This document shows positions 22,534-34,795 of a stretch of DNA of 64,000 bases, in pieces. Position 1 is the stretch's first letter. Each line of letters begins with the position of its first letter. Source of the stretch: Carettochelys insculpta (lineage: Eukaryota; Chordata; Testudines; Carettochelyidae); NCBI RefSeq assembly GCF_033958435.1, contig NC_134138.1, forward strand, positions 184,361,298 to 184,425,297. The letters are read 5' to 3'. Under the pieces are notes generated by a model. That model ran no database searches. It worked only from the letters and a program-made list of their open reading frames with translations, and was not told the DNA's origin. The translations under genes and the position numbers were made by a program.

Positions 22534-22785
22534 AGTAACAGAGAGATAGCTGTGCTAGTCTGTATACTATCAAAACAAAAAGCAGTCCAGTAGCACTTTA
22601 AAGACTAACAAAATAATTTATTAGGTGATGAGCTTTTGTGGGACAGACCTTCTCTGTGCCTTAAATATTGAGTCTGTTCTAGGATGGCTATGATCTGAAG
22701 AAGTGGATCTGTCCCACAAGAGCTCATCACCTAATAAATTATTTTGTTAGTCTTTAAAGTGCTACTGGACTGCTTTTTTGTTTTG
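22534..22785. mobile_element. Penelope-like repeat, full foldback copy
   Basis: Starts 'agtaacagagagatagctg' then 'tgctagtctgtatac'. It has a left arm (about 22570-22648) with 'ttattaggtgatgagctttt' and a right arm (about 22695-22785) with 'agagctcatcacctaataaa', ending in 'tgcttttttgttttg'. Flanks 22521-22533 and 22786-22798 match at 11 of 13 positions (aaaaatacacatt against aaaaatatacact) and read as a target duplication. The ribozyme-like order in the right arm is CTGAAGA, 'gtggatctgtcccac', AAGA, so both conserved core boxes are degenerate. No protein is encoded. Confidence 0.65.
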
Positions 22786-24426
22786 AAAAATATACACTGA
22801 AATACAATGTGGTGTTGCTACATAAATGCTCCTGCACTTCTATTTTGTAAGGGGAAAGATTGTTTATTTTTGAGAAGCATTTGATAGGACAGGCAGACAT
22901 TCTGCCTAGCAGCAGAAACTAGGAATAATTCCCAGGAAAAGATTCTGTTTCAAACATATCTGATTAATGCCAAGAATGGAATTGTCACTTGACCCTAAAG
23001 AGTTAAGTCTCCAGGCTGGGGCATTAAGGCCCTAGTCCAGCAAAGCAGTTAAGCCCCTACCATGGATGGGTCTGAAGAATGTGCTGCAATGCACTGCTGA
23101 ACCAAAGTCTAACAGTTTTAAATACTCACAACTCTTTACTATAGAAAATTATAAGGGAAAACTCAAACCATTTGTCAGACATTGAGACTAGAGTGAGAGG
23201 AAAGGTCACAGAGTACAGCATCAAAACCCACCACCTCAGTCTCTTTGACATTCCCCACCTGCTCACGAGGTTGAAACTGGAAGAAGACTTTCCACTAGAA
23301 TAAAGAGAAGGAACTAGTGGGAGCATGGTCTGACTTATGAGGACTTGCTCCTCTTTATTCCTTCTCCACAAATCAGACAGCAAGAGCAAAAATGGATGTC
23401 AGACACTTAACACTGAGTTGCAAAGATGGGGAAAGAAGACATACAAACAGCAGGATACAGGTTCAGGAGAAATTTTAATTCTGTTCCCTATTACCACACT
23501 GTAAAGGAATACATTAAAATGGAAAACACAAACCCGGGTATATAGGGCAAATGCTTTACATTGGCAGCACTTGCTACTTTAGTGTACATTTTACAGGCTC
23601 TTCCCTGGACATTGCCTCAACTATGCAGAAGTAAGTGGAAGGAGCAGTGTTGCTTTTAAATGTGCTGTTAGATTGTATTTGTGAGCATTTGATGTTCTTC
23701 TTTAATAACCTCAAGTAAAAGGCTGAATGAATTCAACAACACTAGCTGAAAAAAGTGCAATGAGTCATATTATAGGAAAATGGAGAAAAGGATACAGGAC
23801 TCTCCACTGAACACAATCCTATATTGTAGGCAATCTGTGATAACACCCTTTTCATTTCAGTTCAGTCCCATAAAATTACCACTAACATTACAACTCATGC
23901 AGAACACAGATAAATGTAAAAATGTCACAGAATTCTTCCAGATGGGACTTTTAGTTCCACTAGATCACCATCTACTTTTTTACTTGTCTAATATTTCATT
24001 ACAACCTTCCATAAGTTAATTTTCTTTCCACTGACCATGTAAATCACAAATCAATTTTCATTTAAAATGCCTGACTACAGATTGCTCCTGAAAGCTCAAA
24101 GCACATGCTTCAGTGAATTCCCCAACATTCTTAATGCACATTAGAAAAATGTTGTGCGTTTTAAAAAAAAATCTTTTTAAAGGAATTAATTTTACATTAA
24201 AGTCTGGCATAAGATCTGAGTGGTCCTATATTTTTCCTCTTTCAAAAAGCAGGTGTATTTTTGAAGCATGATTTTAGGCATAAATAAATGACATGATAAA
24301 ATTAACACAATGGGTGATCTTAAGCCATAACTGAGGCAACACCATAAATTGCTTTAAATTTGCAGAAAGTATATGTGACTGTTTAACTCCGAACTGTGTT
24401 TCCATCATGTACTGTATTATGGGGTA
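22786..24426. other. Intron, no gene seen
   Basis: No exon or element recognised. The frame at 23126-23389 (minus, 87 codons) and those near 23780 are short, without domain or splice support. Confidence 0.5.
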
Positions 24427-24667
24427 CAATAAAAACCTGGTTACCTGACACCTGAATAACCGGCACATTCAGTTAACCAGCATGCTGAGGGGCCAGTTAT
24501 CCTGCTGGGACCAGCAGAGGAGGCTGGCTACTCAGCCAGGACTGGCAGAGTGAGGCTGGCTGCCTATATGGTGAGGACAAAGCAGGGCCAGCTGCCCACT
24601 GTATAGCTAGGGAGGAGTTGGGGAGCATGGCATACCCAGCCCCAGCTCGAATGACTGGCATATTTTG
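24427..24667. mobile_element. Probable TA-flanked Tc1/mariner-like element
   Basis: TA dinucleotides flank both ends (24425-24426 and 24668-24669). The left end 'caataaaaacctggttacct' and the right end (minus) 'caaaatatgccagtcattcg' are weakly similar. The interior has 'tgaataaccggcac' and 'cagttaaccagc', words that recall Tigger/pogo-type repeats ('..ttaaccggcac..'). The 241-bp copy is diverged and encodes nothing. Confidence 0.45.
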
Positions 24668-27289
24668 TACATGTGGTGAGCAGTATTTGGCCCTTTTATA
24701 AATAAACCTCCGAGAAATGCTCTTATAGCACTAGCCAGGGAGTCTTTTGAAATCATATTTATTTGTTCTTATTTAAATAATAGTACTCCATTCCTGCAAA
24801 TGCTTGTGCATGTGTTTATCTCTACCCATATAAACACTCCATTGACTTACATTTTGGTCCCTCAAGTTAAGCATGTGCATAAGTGACTGTAGGATCAGGG
24901 CTGAAAGCAGACTGATAAGGATGTAAGTGTTGATACAGCTATTTTCTCAAGGCTAAATTTTAGCTCCCTAACATTGTCAATCCACATGCAATCTAACCCA
25001 AACGTATTCCCAGACCACCTCTCACCATGGTCCTTTAAGCACCAAACCTTAAAGTGAAGGACAATTGAAACAATAAGACAGTTTGGTGTCCTGGGAGGAG
25101 GGTCACTGGCTTCCCTGAAACATCCTGGAATTATAATCACTTCTACGTACCCAGAGACCTGCAACTGAAGCATCAACCTGCAGCGCTAAGGGTCTTGACA
25201 CACTTTGAGTTGAGGATCCACTTCACAGTTCGAGGAGACAGACCTGTACTTGGTCTGCTTCAGCTAGTGCCTTAAAGACAGAGTGCAATTGTGGCATTGT
25301 GAGTGCCTACTGCCATGGGTATAGTCTTTTTTAGCCTGCTGGGCCAATCTGCGCTGATTCAAGTATGTCTCCTTGGGTGGAAATCACATCCCTAGCTCTA
25401 AGTGCAGACATACCCTCAGTCTGTGCGACGGCTGAAGCACAAGGGAAGAGAAACCTGTGTTCCTGAAGCTCGTAACTGGATCTGGTTCCCTCCATGAACA
25501 GAAATAGGGTGGCTTGTTTGTGCAACCACTGGGTGGTTTATTTCAGCTGCTTGGCTGTCTAAGGGAATGAGGGCTGTGCCTCTTTCGCTTTTTTAAAAAG
25601 TTATCTTTGTTGTAATCCTTATGTTTCTTTTAATGCACCTCTTTGTTCATTCAGCAGCAGACTGAAAGATGAAAAAAGATGCATGCTGAGTCTATTGATA
25701 AGGCACCCGAGACAGCTAAAAAGGAACTCCAAAAGCGGTGGGCAGAAAAAATTGGGGGGTACCTTCATTTTGGGGATCTGCTATCCCATTACAGTCCTCT
25801 GTGAACTTCATAAAATGATTTGTGGGAAGAATTTGTTGGCTAAAACTGCCCGATGAGCATCTTAGCTGTGATTCAGCAGGCAGGGTGAAGGGCGGCATAG
25901 GCTCACAGTTTGAGCTGGGATATAAAATAAGAAAAAAGCTTAGAACATACCGGGGCCAAAGCTGACATTTACTAAAACAAGTATGTTTTTCCTAAATAAA
26001 TGTGTTTAAAAATAAAAGGAGGCGGAATATTTGATCCATGAATGCTTAGTAAAGATTTATGCTACATTGTATTTTGTATCTAGAGATAGCGCAATGCATT
26101 TGTTCCCACAAGAAACGAAATTTTCACAAATCAATATAGTTAGACCTAATCATGAATAAGCAAGTATTCAAATATACAAGTTAGATTTGAGCCCAGACAG
26201 GCTTAATTCCTGAACTCATCATTTAAAAACTGAGCCTCTCTCCCCCTCTAGGCAAGAAAGGCCAATTTTCTAACCTATAAATTCTTCTTGCCAGACCTAA
26301 CCCTAACCCAATATTTTTAAACTACCCACATATTCATGAGCCCACTATGCTCATGGATGAAGAAAGTGTGCAAGATATGATGTTTAGATAGTTCACATGC
26401 TGTAAATCAGACCCTAAATGGCACAGGTAAAAAAAATTCAAGCACCAAACCCCGTATTTAAATATCTAAATATAGATTTGCATGCCAATCTTTATGCATG
26501 CTGGTTTAGACATTTTGGATGCCATCACTAAAACATCACATTACAGCACCCACTGCTAAAAACAAAGCCATCTAGTTAAATTCAGCTTTGGAAATGTTAG
26601 AGGTAGATTGTTGTTCATTACTTAAGCTACACAATTCTACACACAGAACATTCCAAGTCTTTTAACGGCAGAATGTACTAAATTTTGTTTTACAATATCA
26701 GTACACAGGAAATAAATCAATTCCATTTTAAGTTGCTATTTAACATATCTTCAAAGTGCTGATAATATTTAAGATATGCATAAAAATCAAAGTGGCTTCA
26801 GCCACTTCAACTAGAACTTTTCCTGTTCGTTATTGCAAGAACTTTACAATTCACTGAGTTCCTGAACACTGGGGCTCAGATGAATCTCTTCTATCTCATT
26901 TATAAGGGACATGATCTGATTGGGGAAAAATAGATAAAATAAATGAAATGTGACATTGTATGAACTGTTCTGCATTGGAAATCCTATCCTATTCTATTCT
27001 ATTTATTTTTTCTTAAGTAAGACAATTACATTTGTATAGGTATGGATATGGATATAGATTAGATGTTACACCGCAAAGCCACAAGGGTTTGTGATCTTGT
27101 TAACATGATGGTTGTCATAGTTTGTTTTGTTTTGCATGAGCCAGAGCTCATTACAGAGAGCCCTGTGTCATTCACCATTGGCTTGTGCCTTTTTAACAGA
27201 ACATTTCTGAAATGAGTGACAGGGCATATGTATTTTGATCCATTATGTGCTTGAATTCTTGTGGCTGGTCCTGCACACATTAAACTCAG
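24668..27289. other. Intron, no gene seen
   Basis: A long AT-rich stretch. Frames at 24895-25176 and 25331-25525 (minus) have no domain. A 'ctatcctattctattctatt' run lies near 26984. Ends in the left copy of a perfect 13-bp duplication (27277-27289). Confidence 0.5.
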
Positions 27290-27362
27290 CAACAGAGAGG
27301 AAGCTCACCTAATAAACTTTTTTGCAAGTCTTTAAAGTGCTACTTGACTGCTCTTTGTTTTG
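27290..27362 (+). mobile_element. Internally deleted Penelope-like insertion
   Basis: A 73-bp insert joins the family's start word 'caacagagag' directly to its 3' tail 'gctcacctaataaac' ... 'aagtctttaaagtgctactt' ... 'tgttttg'. It is flanked by identical 13-bp copies of acattaaactcag (27277-27289 and 27363-27375). The exact duplication shows this is one insertion event and not a chance fragment. The arms and hammerhead-like core are missing. Confidence 0.75.
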
Positions 27363-28359
27363 ACATTAAACTCAGTGGGGCTTCAGGATTTAGGCCCAGA
27401 AAAGTAAGCATTGCGAACTGTGGTTTTTAAAGGTCCCTAACGGAGTTGGACACCTATCTATTATAGGTACATTTACAGATCCCAGCCATAACTTCTAGGT
27501 CACTTTGATTTGTCAACCTTTTCAGTTGTATATTTGGCTACATCTTCACAGAACTGCTGCTATCTTCATCACTGCTAGGCTCAAAAGATGCTGTAGTTCT
27601 CCATGTTCCTTGTCATGCAGTAACATGGCCTACTGTAAATCTCTTCCTATTTTGGTTAGCTAGACTAGGTTAGTTTGCTATGAAGAAGAGGAGAACTATA
27701 ACCAATCTCACTGCTGGGGAGGGTCACAGCAATTCTGCACTGGCAGCAATCTTCTGCTAAGCTCCCCATAGATTGACACTGATGGTTGCTCTGGAAGAAG
27801 TCACCTTCCAAGCTACAGGTAAAATGCCAGACAAGTAGTAGACCTCAAAAGGGAATTAAAAAAAGAGAAAACCAGGGGAAAGTTTAATATAATTTACCCT
27901 CATATATTGCATCCATCATAAATCCCATTGTCAGTATCTATTGTTCAAGTACCTGGCAAACTTCTATTTCTACCCTCTCCTTAAAAGCCTTGCTCGCTGG
28001 TAAAGTTGTGAACCTTTCATGGTTTTATAATAAACTGGAAGTGAGTAACAGTGTGATATCAAAGGAAATAAAACTCCAGTTGCTGTTGCTGCTGGGGTTG
28101 CCTTCTGAACGTGGCTTATACAATATTTCATCTGTGCTGACACCTTTCACTCTCAATTATTTGGCTGCTGTCAAAACAAATCAATCAAATTATAGCACTG
28201 TGTCTTCATGTTACCATTCCATTGTAAGTTGGCTGCATTAGCTTTGAAATATATGGAAGTATAAATTTTATCTCTGTTATTTATTTAATGCAACTTTCTC
28301 CCTTGTGCATTATTTCAAAAACATAGCAAACTCAAATTATCTCATGTCAAATGTTGAAC

Positions 28360-28395
<36 letters not shown>

Positions 28396-30113
28396 CCTAC
28401 ATCCACACTACGATGAAATTTGAAAATAATGGCATGCATGGGAATGTAAATGTTACTAGTACTAACCTATCGACAAATGACACAAGTCCATGCTTTGGAT
28501 ACAAGTCCATGATTTGTGTACACATCAGGTAAATGTAGTTTAAGAAGATGTGATTTTTTTACCAACACTTCCAGTAAAATGCTGACAAAAGATGAAACAA
28601 GGAGATTAAAAGAACTGATTCCTTTAGCAGTAATATGAAAAAAGAAATGCTGAGCCAAAACATTATTTTCTAATTGTCCTACATTGTAGAGTAATGGAAC
28701 ACTGTCTTATTTTATAGTGCACAAATACTGTGGCTTAGCGTAGGAAAGGAAAGGCTTATATTTAAGGGATAGAATCTGAAAGAAAAATATTTTACTGGTA
28801 CTGTTCACACTGTTATAGTCACAATTTTGACAGCACAAAAACTCTAAACCCTTTATTGAATGTGATTTTTTTCGCATGTAAACATAATAAAAAAGTTAGT
28901 TTTCAGGTTCTTTTCTGAAACCTTGATAATAATAAGCCTTTTACATGGATTCCATTGCTTCTTAGCTAGAGTGCATCATAGAGGACAGAGAGACAAAAAG
29001 AGAAAGATACCCACTGGCCAGAGCCTGTAAATCCAAAGCAATGTAATTGCACTCAATGGAGCTACATCAGCAGAAATTAGATTGTGATCTTGCTTCTGGA
29101 TGGAATGTAAGTTTTTTTCTTAACCGTATAATATTAAATAACATCACCGTGAAGTACGGAACAGAAATATTATAAAATTCATAAAGTCCACACCTGCTTA
29201 TGTCCAAAAAGAGATTTAAGTGATGTTAGTTGGGAGTTTGAACTAACCTGAATACATTTACTATACACAAAGCCTGTGGTTATATACACTTCAGATCGTG
29301 GAGATTCAAAAATATTGGCTGACATCCTGACTGCAGCGAAGTCAATGGAAGTTTTGCTCCCATGGGTATGTGTCAGATGTTAGCATTCCAAGAAATGTTT
29401 ACTCTACTACTGTGTGCAATATTGTGGAGATCAAACCAAATGGGATCTGGGCCCTCTAAGTTGAAGGGGGAAGTCAACACCTTTGTACCAGTTCTGTGGG
29501 AAACTCTCTGATGGGTTTTCAGTTGGAGTGGGGCTCTGCAGTTTGGGAAGGGACACTTGTGAGCAGGCAGAGTAGGTGTGAGGGAGATAATACAACTTCC
29601 CCCTCCCCACCATATCTCTAGTGTTTTTCAGTGCATAGGATAGTGCTGACTCTCTCCGCATTTTCTCGTGGCTTATCTCACTTGGCATAGGAAATAGAAT
29701 CTAGTGGGAAGCTATGGAAGGACCACTCCCAAGTACTCTGTGCTGCCATGAAGAAAAGCTGATGCCTCGAAGTCTGGGGAATTTACCAAAACACTCTCAA
29801 ATCTAGAAAGGCCATGGTTATTGTTGCATGAGAGAAAACGATTTTACCTCACCCTTCGAGGGAAAATTCAGATGTTGACAAAGTATTGCCCCACATAATT
29901 TTCATTAATTGAGATTACTATTCTGAGATCTAGAAACGTCTACCAAGTACTTCAGTGGTTTAGGATCTTAATGGAATCCTTCAAATGAGTTGCAGCCATA
30001 CTAAGTCCAGATGGGGAGTATACATTTCTCAACCTGGAAATTTAAGCCTACTTTCCGACTTTGAAATTAAGCCTGTGAATGTCTCACTCCAATATTTTTG
30101 TTGCTGCAAGTGA
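27363..30113. other. Intron with a TA/CA microsatellite, no gene
   Basis: No exon found. A stretch at 28085-28100 with 'tgctgttgctgctgg' would read as Gln codons on the minus strand. I checked it as a candidate for the Gln-rich POU6F2 exon, but flanking codons do not continue a Gln-rich protein. Confidence 0.5.
28360..28396. repeat. (TA)n(CA)n microsatellite
   Basis: Thirteen TA units followed by about five CA units. Confidence 0.95.
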
Positions 30114-30510
30114 GGGTATGTCTATACAGCAGCCTTATTTCGCAATAAGCTACTCTGAAGAGCTATACTGGAAGAGTTTATTTCAAACCAGAAGAGTTTA
30201 TTTCAAAATAACACTGCTACACACAAAAATGCATTTTGAAATAGTACATACCTTTTTTGAAACACAGCATCTATGCACATGGAGCCTGTTTTGAAATAAA
30301 GCCATTTGTACACACCATGACTGATTTTGAAATAGACTCTATTCCCTCAGACAGCACCTGTTTTGAAATAGGCACTATTCCTTGCAGAATGAAGTTTACC
30401 AATTGCGAATTAAGCCAACCACTATTTTTTAATTATTTTTGAAATAGTGGTTTTGTTGTGTAGATGCTAGGGTAGTTATTTCAAATTAACTTTGCTGTGT
30501 AGACCTACCC
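30114..30510. mobile_element. Harbinger-type MITE with TGA target duplication
   Basis: Ends are inverted: left 'gggtatgtctatacagcag', right (minus, inward) 'gggtaggtctacacagcaaa'. Both sides are flanked by TGA (30111-30113 and 30511-30513), matching the 3-bp duplication of PIF/Harbinger elements. The 397-bp interior repeats 'ttttgaaata' and 'tatttcaaa' words many times and has no transposase. Frames that run through it are artefacts of this repetition. Confidence 0.75.
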
Positions 30511-31181
30511 TGATTGTTATCCTGTGACACCAGGTTTCCCTAGCACAGTCTCTATTGCACAATGTATTATAGTCATATTCCAATTTCAGATCCCTCTTGT
30601 TCAATTAATGCTCCAGTGCTTCAAGGACATGTTGATAAGCATTGTCATAATGCGGACTGGACCTTTTAAACATGAATGTATAGAAGTTTACAGCTCTGAG
30701 ATACAGAAGTCTATGGCAGATGCAGAATATCGATTTCTTATAGCTGTTTTATAGTTATTTATGAAAAGATAATTCTTTTCTGGCATTACTGAATATTAAT
30801 TTACATACTGAATAAACTGAATCCACATTGACTGCATACTGTCAGACATTAGTTGAAAATTTGTTATGGGTTGAATTAATACCTCATTGAAGTGGATAGG
30901 CATGAACACAGTTAACATAACTGTAAGGATAAGTTAACGACAAATCCCCTGCAAGTCAAAAGGGTTGTGTGAACCTGGCCAGGATTTTTAGAGTAAATGG
31001 AAGGGCTTTTTGCTGAGTGCTGTTTTGGGCAGACTGTCTGCATGAGGGAAGGGAGAACAGAGGCAAACAGCAAGGGAGATGCAAGCATAGTGTATCTGTT
31101 GGGGAAAAAACAGTTGAGAGAGAGAGAGAGAAAGAGAGATGTTGAGTCTGGTGGTGCCTAAAAAGACTTTGTGCTCTAAGC
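30511..31181. other. Intron, no gene seen
   Basis: AT-rich, with a (ga)n tract at about 31115-31139. Ends with the left copy (31174-31181) of the hAT duplication CTCTAAGC. Confidence 0.5.
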
Positions 31182-31513
31182 CATTGTTGTGCAAAGTCAG
31201 GGGGTGGGCCCCCTCAGAGAGGCATGAAATTTCATAAGGTGGGGTGCAACATGATCAGCTACCCAGTCTCAGGCTCATCCATCTCATTAAAAATATTGAA
31301 ATATGTTCCTGTTTTTACGTCCGTGTATTCACAGTCATACACTGATCAATAAAGTTTTTACATTCTACAGACTTATTTTCTCACACATGCCAAAAGGTTT
31401 TTTTCATATGAACATAGCCAAAATTTGGATTATATTAGACTAGTTGGGGACGGGGGTCTGATAACTGCAGGGATGCAAAGTGGGACCTGACATAAAAAGC
31501 TTGTTCTCCCCTG
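31182..31513. mobile_element. Non-autonomous hAT element with perfect 8-bp duplication
   Basis: Exact CTCTAAGC copies flank it (31174-31181 and 31514-31521). The left end 'cattgttgtgcaaag' and the right end (minus) 'caggggagaacaagc' both derive from the hAT terminus 'cagtggttctcaaac'. The 332-bp interior has a GGGG-rich left shoulder and 'gacctgacataaaaag' near the right end, both typical of this hAT MITE class. No transposase frame. Confidence 0.8.
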
Positions 31514-31887
31514 CTCTAAGCTAAGAAACTTTGTATCTAGCTCCTCCTGCATTTGAAGAAAGAGGATTTTGTATGTTGCTTGTAAATAAACAAGACAACA
31601 CCACAGAAAATACGAAACTGTATGATCAATTTCTGCTCCCACCTGGAATGTGCCCAGAACCCTGAACTTTCACTAACTGCTTGGGTCAAAAAAGGCAACA
31701 ATGCACATAACTTACATGGAATTAATGCATATTAAAGTCCTGAAACAACTGGTGCAGGTCTGGCACACTTCTTGGGAGCTGGGCATGTGGCTGGGCTGTA
31801 GGATTGTACCTTAAGCTTTAATCACATTCTGAGATACCTAGGCCTACATCAGCACTTATAGTTTGCCAAATCCTTTACAATGCACGT
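31514..31887. other. Intron, no gene seen
   Basis: No exon, tail or inverted repeat recognised between the hAT copy and the MITE. Confidence 0.5.
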
Positions 31888-32147
31888 GGCTTTGTCTAGA
31901 CTACAGGGAACTGTTGGGAGAGGCTTTTCCAATATTTGGTTCATCCACATGGGGCCAAATGTCACAATCCCCCCTCCTCTGTTGAGATGTCCCTTCTTCC
32001 TCATGGGGAAAGGTGTACACATCGATAGAACACTCCTGATCGGCAGATCTCTTCTGAGAGAGCTGAAATCTGGATGCACACTCTGTTGACAAAACTGCTA
32101 TCAAACCAAAAGTTTTTTCGACAGAGGCCTGCAGTCTAGACGTAGCC
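31888..32147. mobile_element. 'tctagac' MITE
   Basis: Terminal inverted repeat of 19 bp with 3 mismatches: left 'ggctttgtctagactacag', right (minus) 'ggctacgtctagactgcag'. The 260-bp interior has no coding capacity. No clear 3-bp duplication remains. The end 'ggctaygtctagac' is related to the 'ggctatgtctacac' ends of the other small elements here. Confidence 0.7.
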
Positions 32148-34638
32148 TGGATGTTAAAAGTGTAAGGACTGGCATGGGAAATGGACTTAATCAGGGGAAC
32201 AACTCCAGAGCATACCACAGTACCACATTATGAAAAGTAGCTCTCATTTAGGCCCCATGTCCATTTTCAGATCAACTCTGATGACACCTACAATTTTGAA
32301 AAAGGCCCTGCATAATGTTTCAAGTTGAATTAGTGGGGAGACACTTAGCAAGAAGGGCATAACACAGGTTCAGTGCTTTCCAATACCACTGAAAAAACAA
32401 AATGCACAAGTTCTTTCCCTCCAGTAAATGACACAGAACCAGAGAGATTTTCAAGAAATTTCATTAAAAAATTGGCTCTCAGGCTATTAACTTGTTCAAT
32501 ATATGGGTTCAAAATCTGTATTAAAAATGCCCGTAAACTCAGCTGGTCAATAAAGACTTTGTTGTTTTTATGAGTCCCTAAATATATATGTACTCAATTA
32601 GAGTCTTTCTGGTCTATCAGGAACACAAGTTTTTAGCCAGGAAGTTTCATAACATGAATCACAGAGACTTTATTAATACAAATTCCATTGGAAACCAAAG
32701 GAAATTAAACCATGAAGACTACAAATGTCTGACTTAACTCCCCCAAAGCAAGGAAATTAAGAGTGAAGGCAGCAAATCCAGCACAGTAATCCACCCTCCA
32801 TTCACCTTGTGTAACCTATGCCTAGCATCTAAGATCAGTGTGGAAGATCATATGCAAGTATAGCATGTTTGTCTACTGTTTTGTTTGCATATAACCCACC
32901 AGGGTATGTAGCGTGCAGGCTACAATGTTGAGGCAAGGCACAAAGCAGCAGCTAGATTTTCACTTTCATTCTGAATTTCATTGTTGGATGTGTACCGTAA
33001 TCTGAGAGTTTAACACAACTTGACTGAATTTTCTTTGCATTAATTTAAATTGTGAGGGCCTAAATTCCAGAAGGCTAAGGGCCCCTAAACCAGGTGTAAA
33101 AGCACATTCAAAAACAGCATTAAAATGCATCTATGTGATGGCAGACAGCTGCCTCCCTTTACAACCCTGTGCACAGATTATTCCTGACGGGAGTATTATC
33201 AATCTGAGATGTGTGGGAGGATAGCAGATTTGTCACTGGTGGATGAAAGGGGGTTTATTTCTCATACGCACATCTCATACCTATGTCATCCCACTATTCC
33301 CAAACTACAGCACATGCCATGGACGTGTCTGTAGAATGGCTGCACCATGGGTGTTGGCTGGAGCTTTGCCCATCTGTTGCTTGGCCTGTGTTTCTTGGGG
33401 GCATCTTTGTGCACAGGCAGTCAGAATTTGGCTTCAGACATTTCACTGAACACAATCAGTCCTGTTTTAGAATAAGTCAGAGCTGCATGACCTTTTTATA
33501 CCTCTCTTACCTTCCCCTAAAATTGTTATGCATACTGGAGTGAAAGGCGGGCACAGGACTGATGGAAATCAACAAGAGAGCATGCAAATGGCCATACTGC
33601 TGCGTTCTCAGCATCCCTGGTGTTAGGTCTTCAACTTATGGGCAGCAAATATAAAGAATAAATCACTAGTTCTCTAACAGTGATCAATAAGTGACAAATA
33701 ATAACTAATTCAGCCCTGAACTTTTCATCATCCCTCCCTGAAACTACCATAACAGGGGCCAGATCATTACTCTCTGTAGGGAAACTCACAGGACCAGTCT
33801 TATGGATGGACAGCCTATTCTCTCTTTGGAGAGGAGTTTTATGACCCTCTCCTATGAAAGAATGGCTCGTCAGCCCCTCCCAAACCCAAACCCAGTGGGC
33901 ACTGGGAGATCAGCCAGAGGCACACGATCTTCTGTGTGGTTTCTGTTTCAGCTTCAGGGATCTTTGCTTATCTTCCAACTCCCTTGCAGAGTGGCTTTGG
34001 AGGAATAGGGCTGTCAGGGAAACTTGATGTGATAGTAGCAGTGCTTTTCTGTGGCGGTACGTGCTGGTATGGCATCACAGCATCTTTTTTCAGAGCACTG
34101 TGGATGGGGATCACATGCCTGAGGCTGCTGGTGGGGTTCCACACCCCAGCCAGCTCCCGGCTGTGGGGTCCCCCCCGATCCCCAGTTGGGGGGTGAGTAT
34201 CAGCATTTCTCAGTCTCTCTCTTTTTTTTTTAACCAAGAAGAGCACAGACTGGTAGTAAAGGCAGCGCCCTAGGCAGTAGGAGCATGCATACCGTTTAGG
34301 GCTGTATTAACTTCACCTGGACTTCTTGTACGGCATATGTACCCTCTTCCCTCAGATACTTTCCCCTTTGCACAAATTCCTGGTGCCATAAAGGTAAGGA
34401 GGTGGGCACACTAGATTGATTGACCCCTTCTTTCTACAGGCAAGTCCTGGAGAGATGATTCCTTCCACCCATCACAAAATTCTCAGTTATTTTCATCAGT
34501 TTTAAAAGATGGTCCGTCCTCTCTCCCTTAAATCTTTCAGCTGGCAGCTCTCAAGTAAAAAAAAATTGCTTGTACAACTCAAATAATACTGTTCCTCTGC
34601 TCATCCTTAAGAACTACACAAAAGTGAACAAATAGTAA
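32148..34638. other. Intron, no gene seen
   Basis: No exon found. Bases 33800-34260 are somewhat GC-rich with an A/T-poor core at 34130-34195 and a T10 run near 34222. They may be an unrecognised repeat. The frames there (up to 92 codons) are overlapping on both strands and unsupported. Confidence 0.45.
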
Positions 34639-34795
34639 CCCAATTTTCATCGGCAGGGAGGCATGGTAAATTAAGTGATGTGTCCAAGGTTATACAGTGA
34701 GTCAGTGGCAGAGCTAGTAATAGACCCCCCCCAAGTCTCCGAGCACACAGGAGACCCATGTCCCATATACCACAACTGTGTTACATACTGCCTTC
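34639..34795 (-). repeat. MIR SINE, antisense
   Basis: 'taagtgatgtgtccaaggt' then 'tatacagtgagtcagtggca' and 'gagctagtaatagaccc' follow the antisense MIR order ('..gtgacttgcccaaggtcacacagc..agtggcagagctgggaatagaaccc'). Confidence 0.8.

Noticed and set aside
28080..28110. Minus-strand Gln-codon run as the Gln-rich POU6F2 exon
   Set aside because: Only five or six Gln codons, no fitting continuation of the known sequence, and no convincing acceptor in the right phase.
33800..34260. GC-rich block as an alternative POU6F2 exon or promoter
   Set aside because: No splice pair, no CpG-island character, and overlapping frames on both strands.
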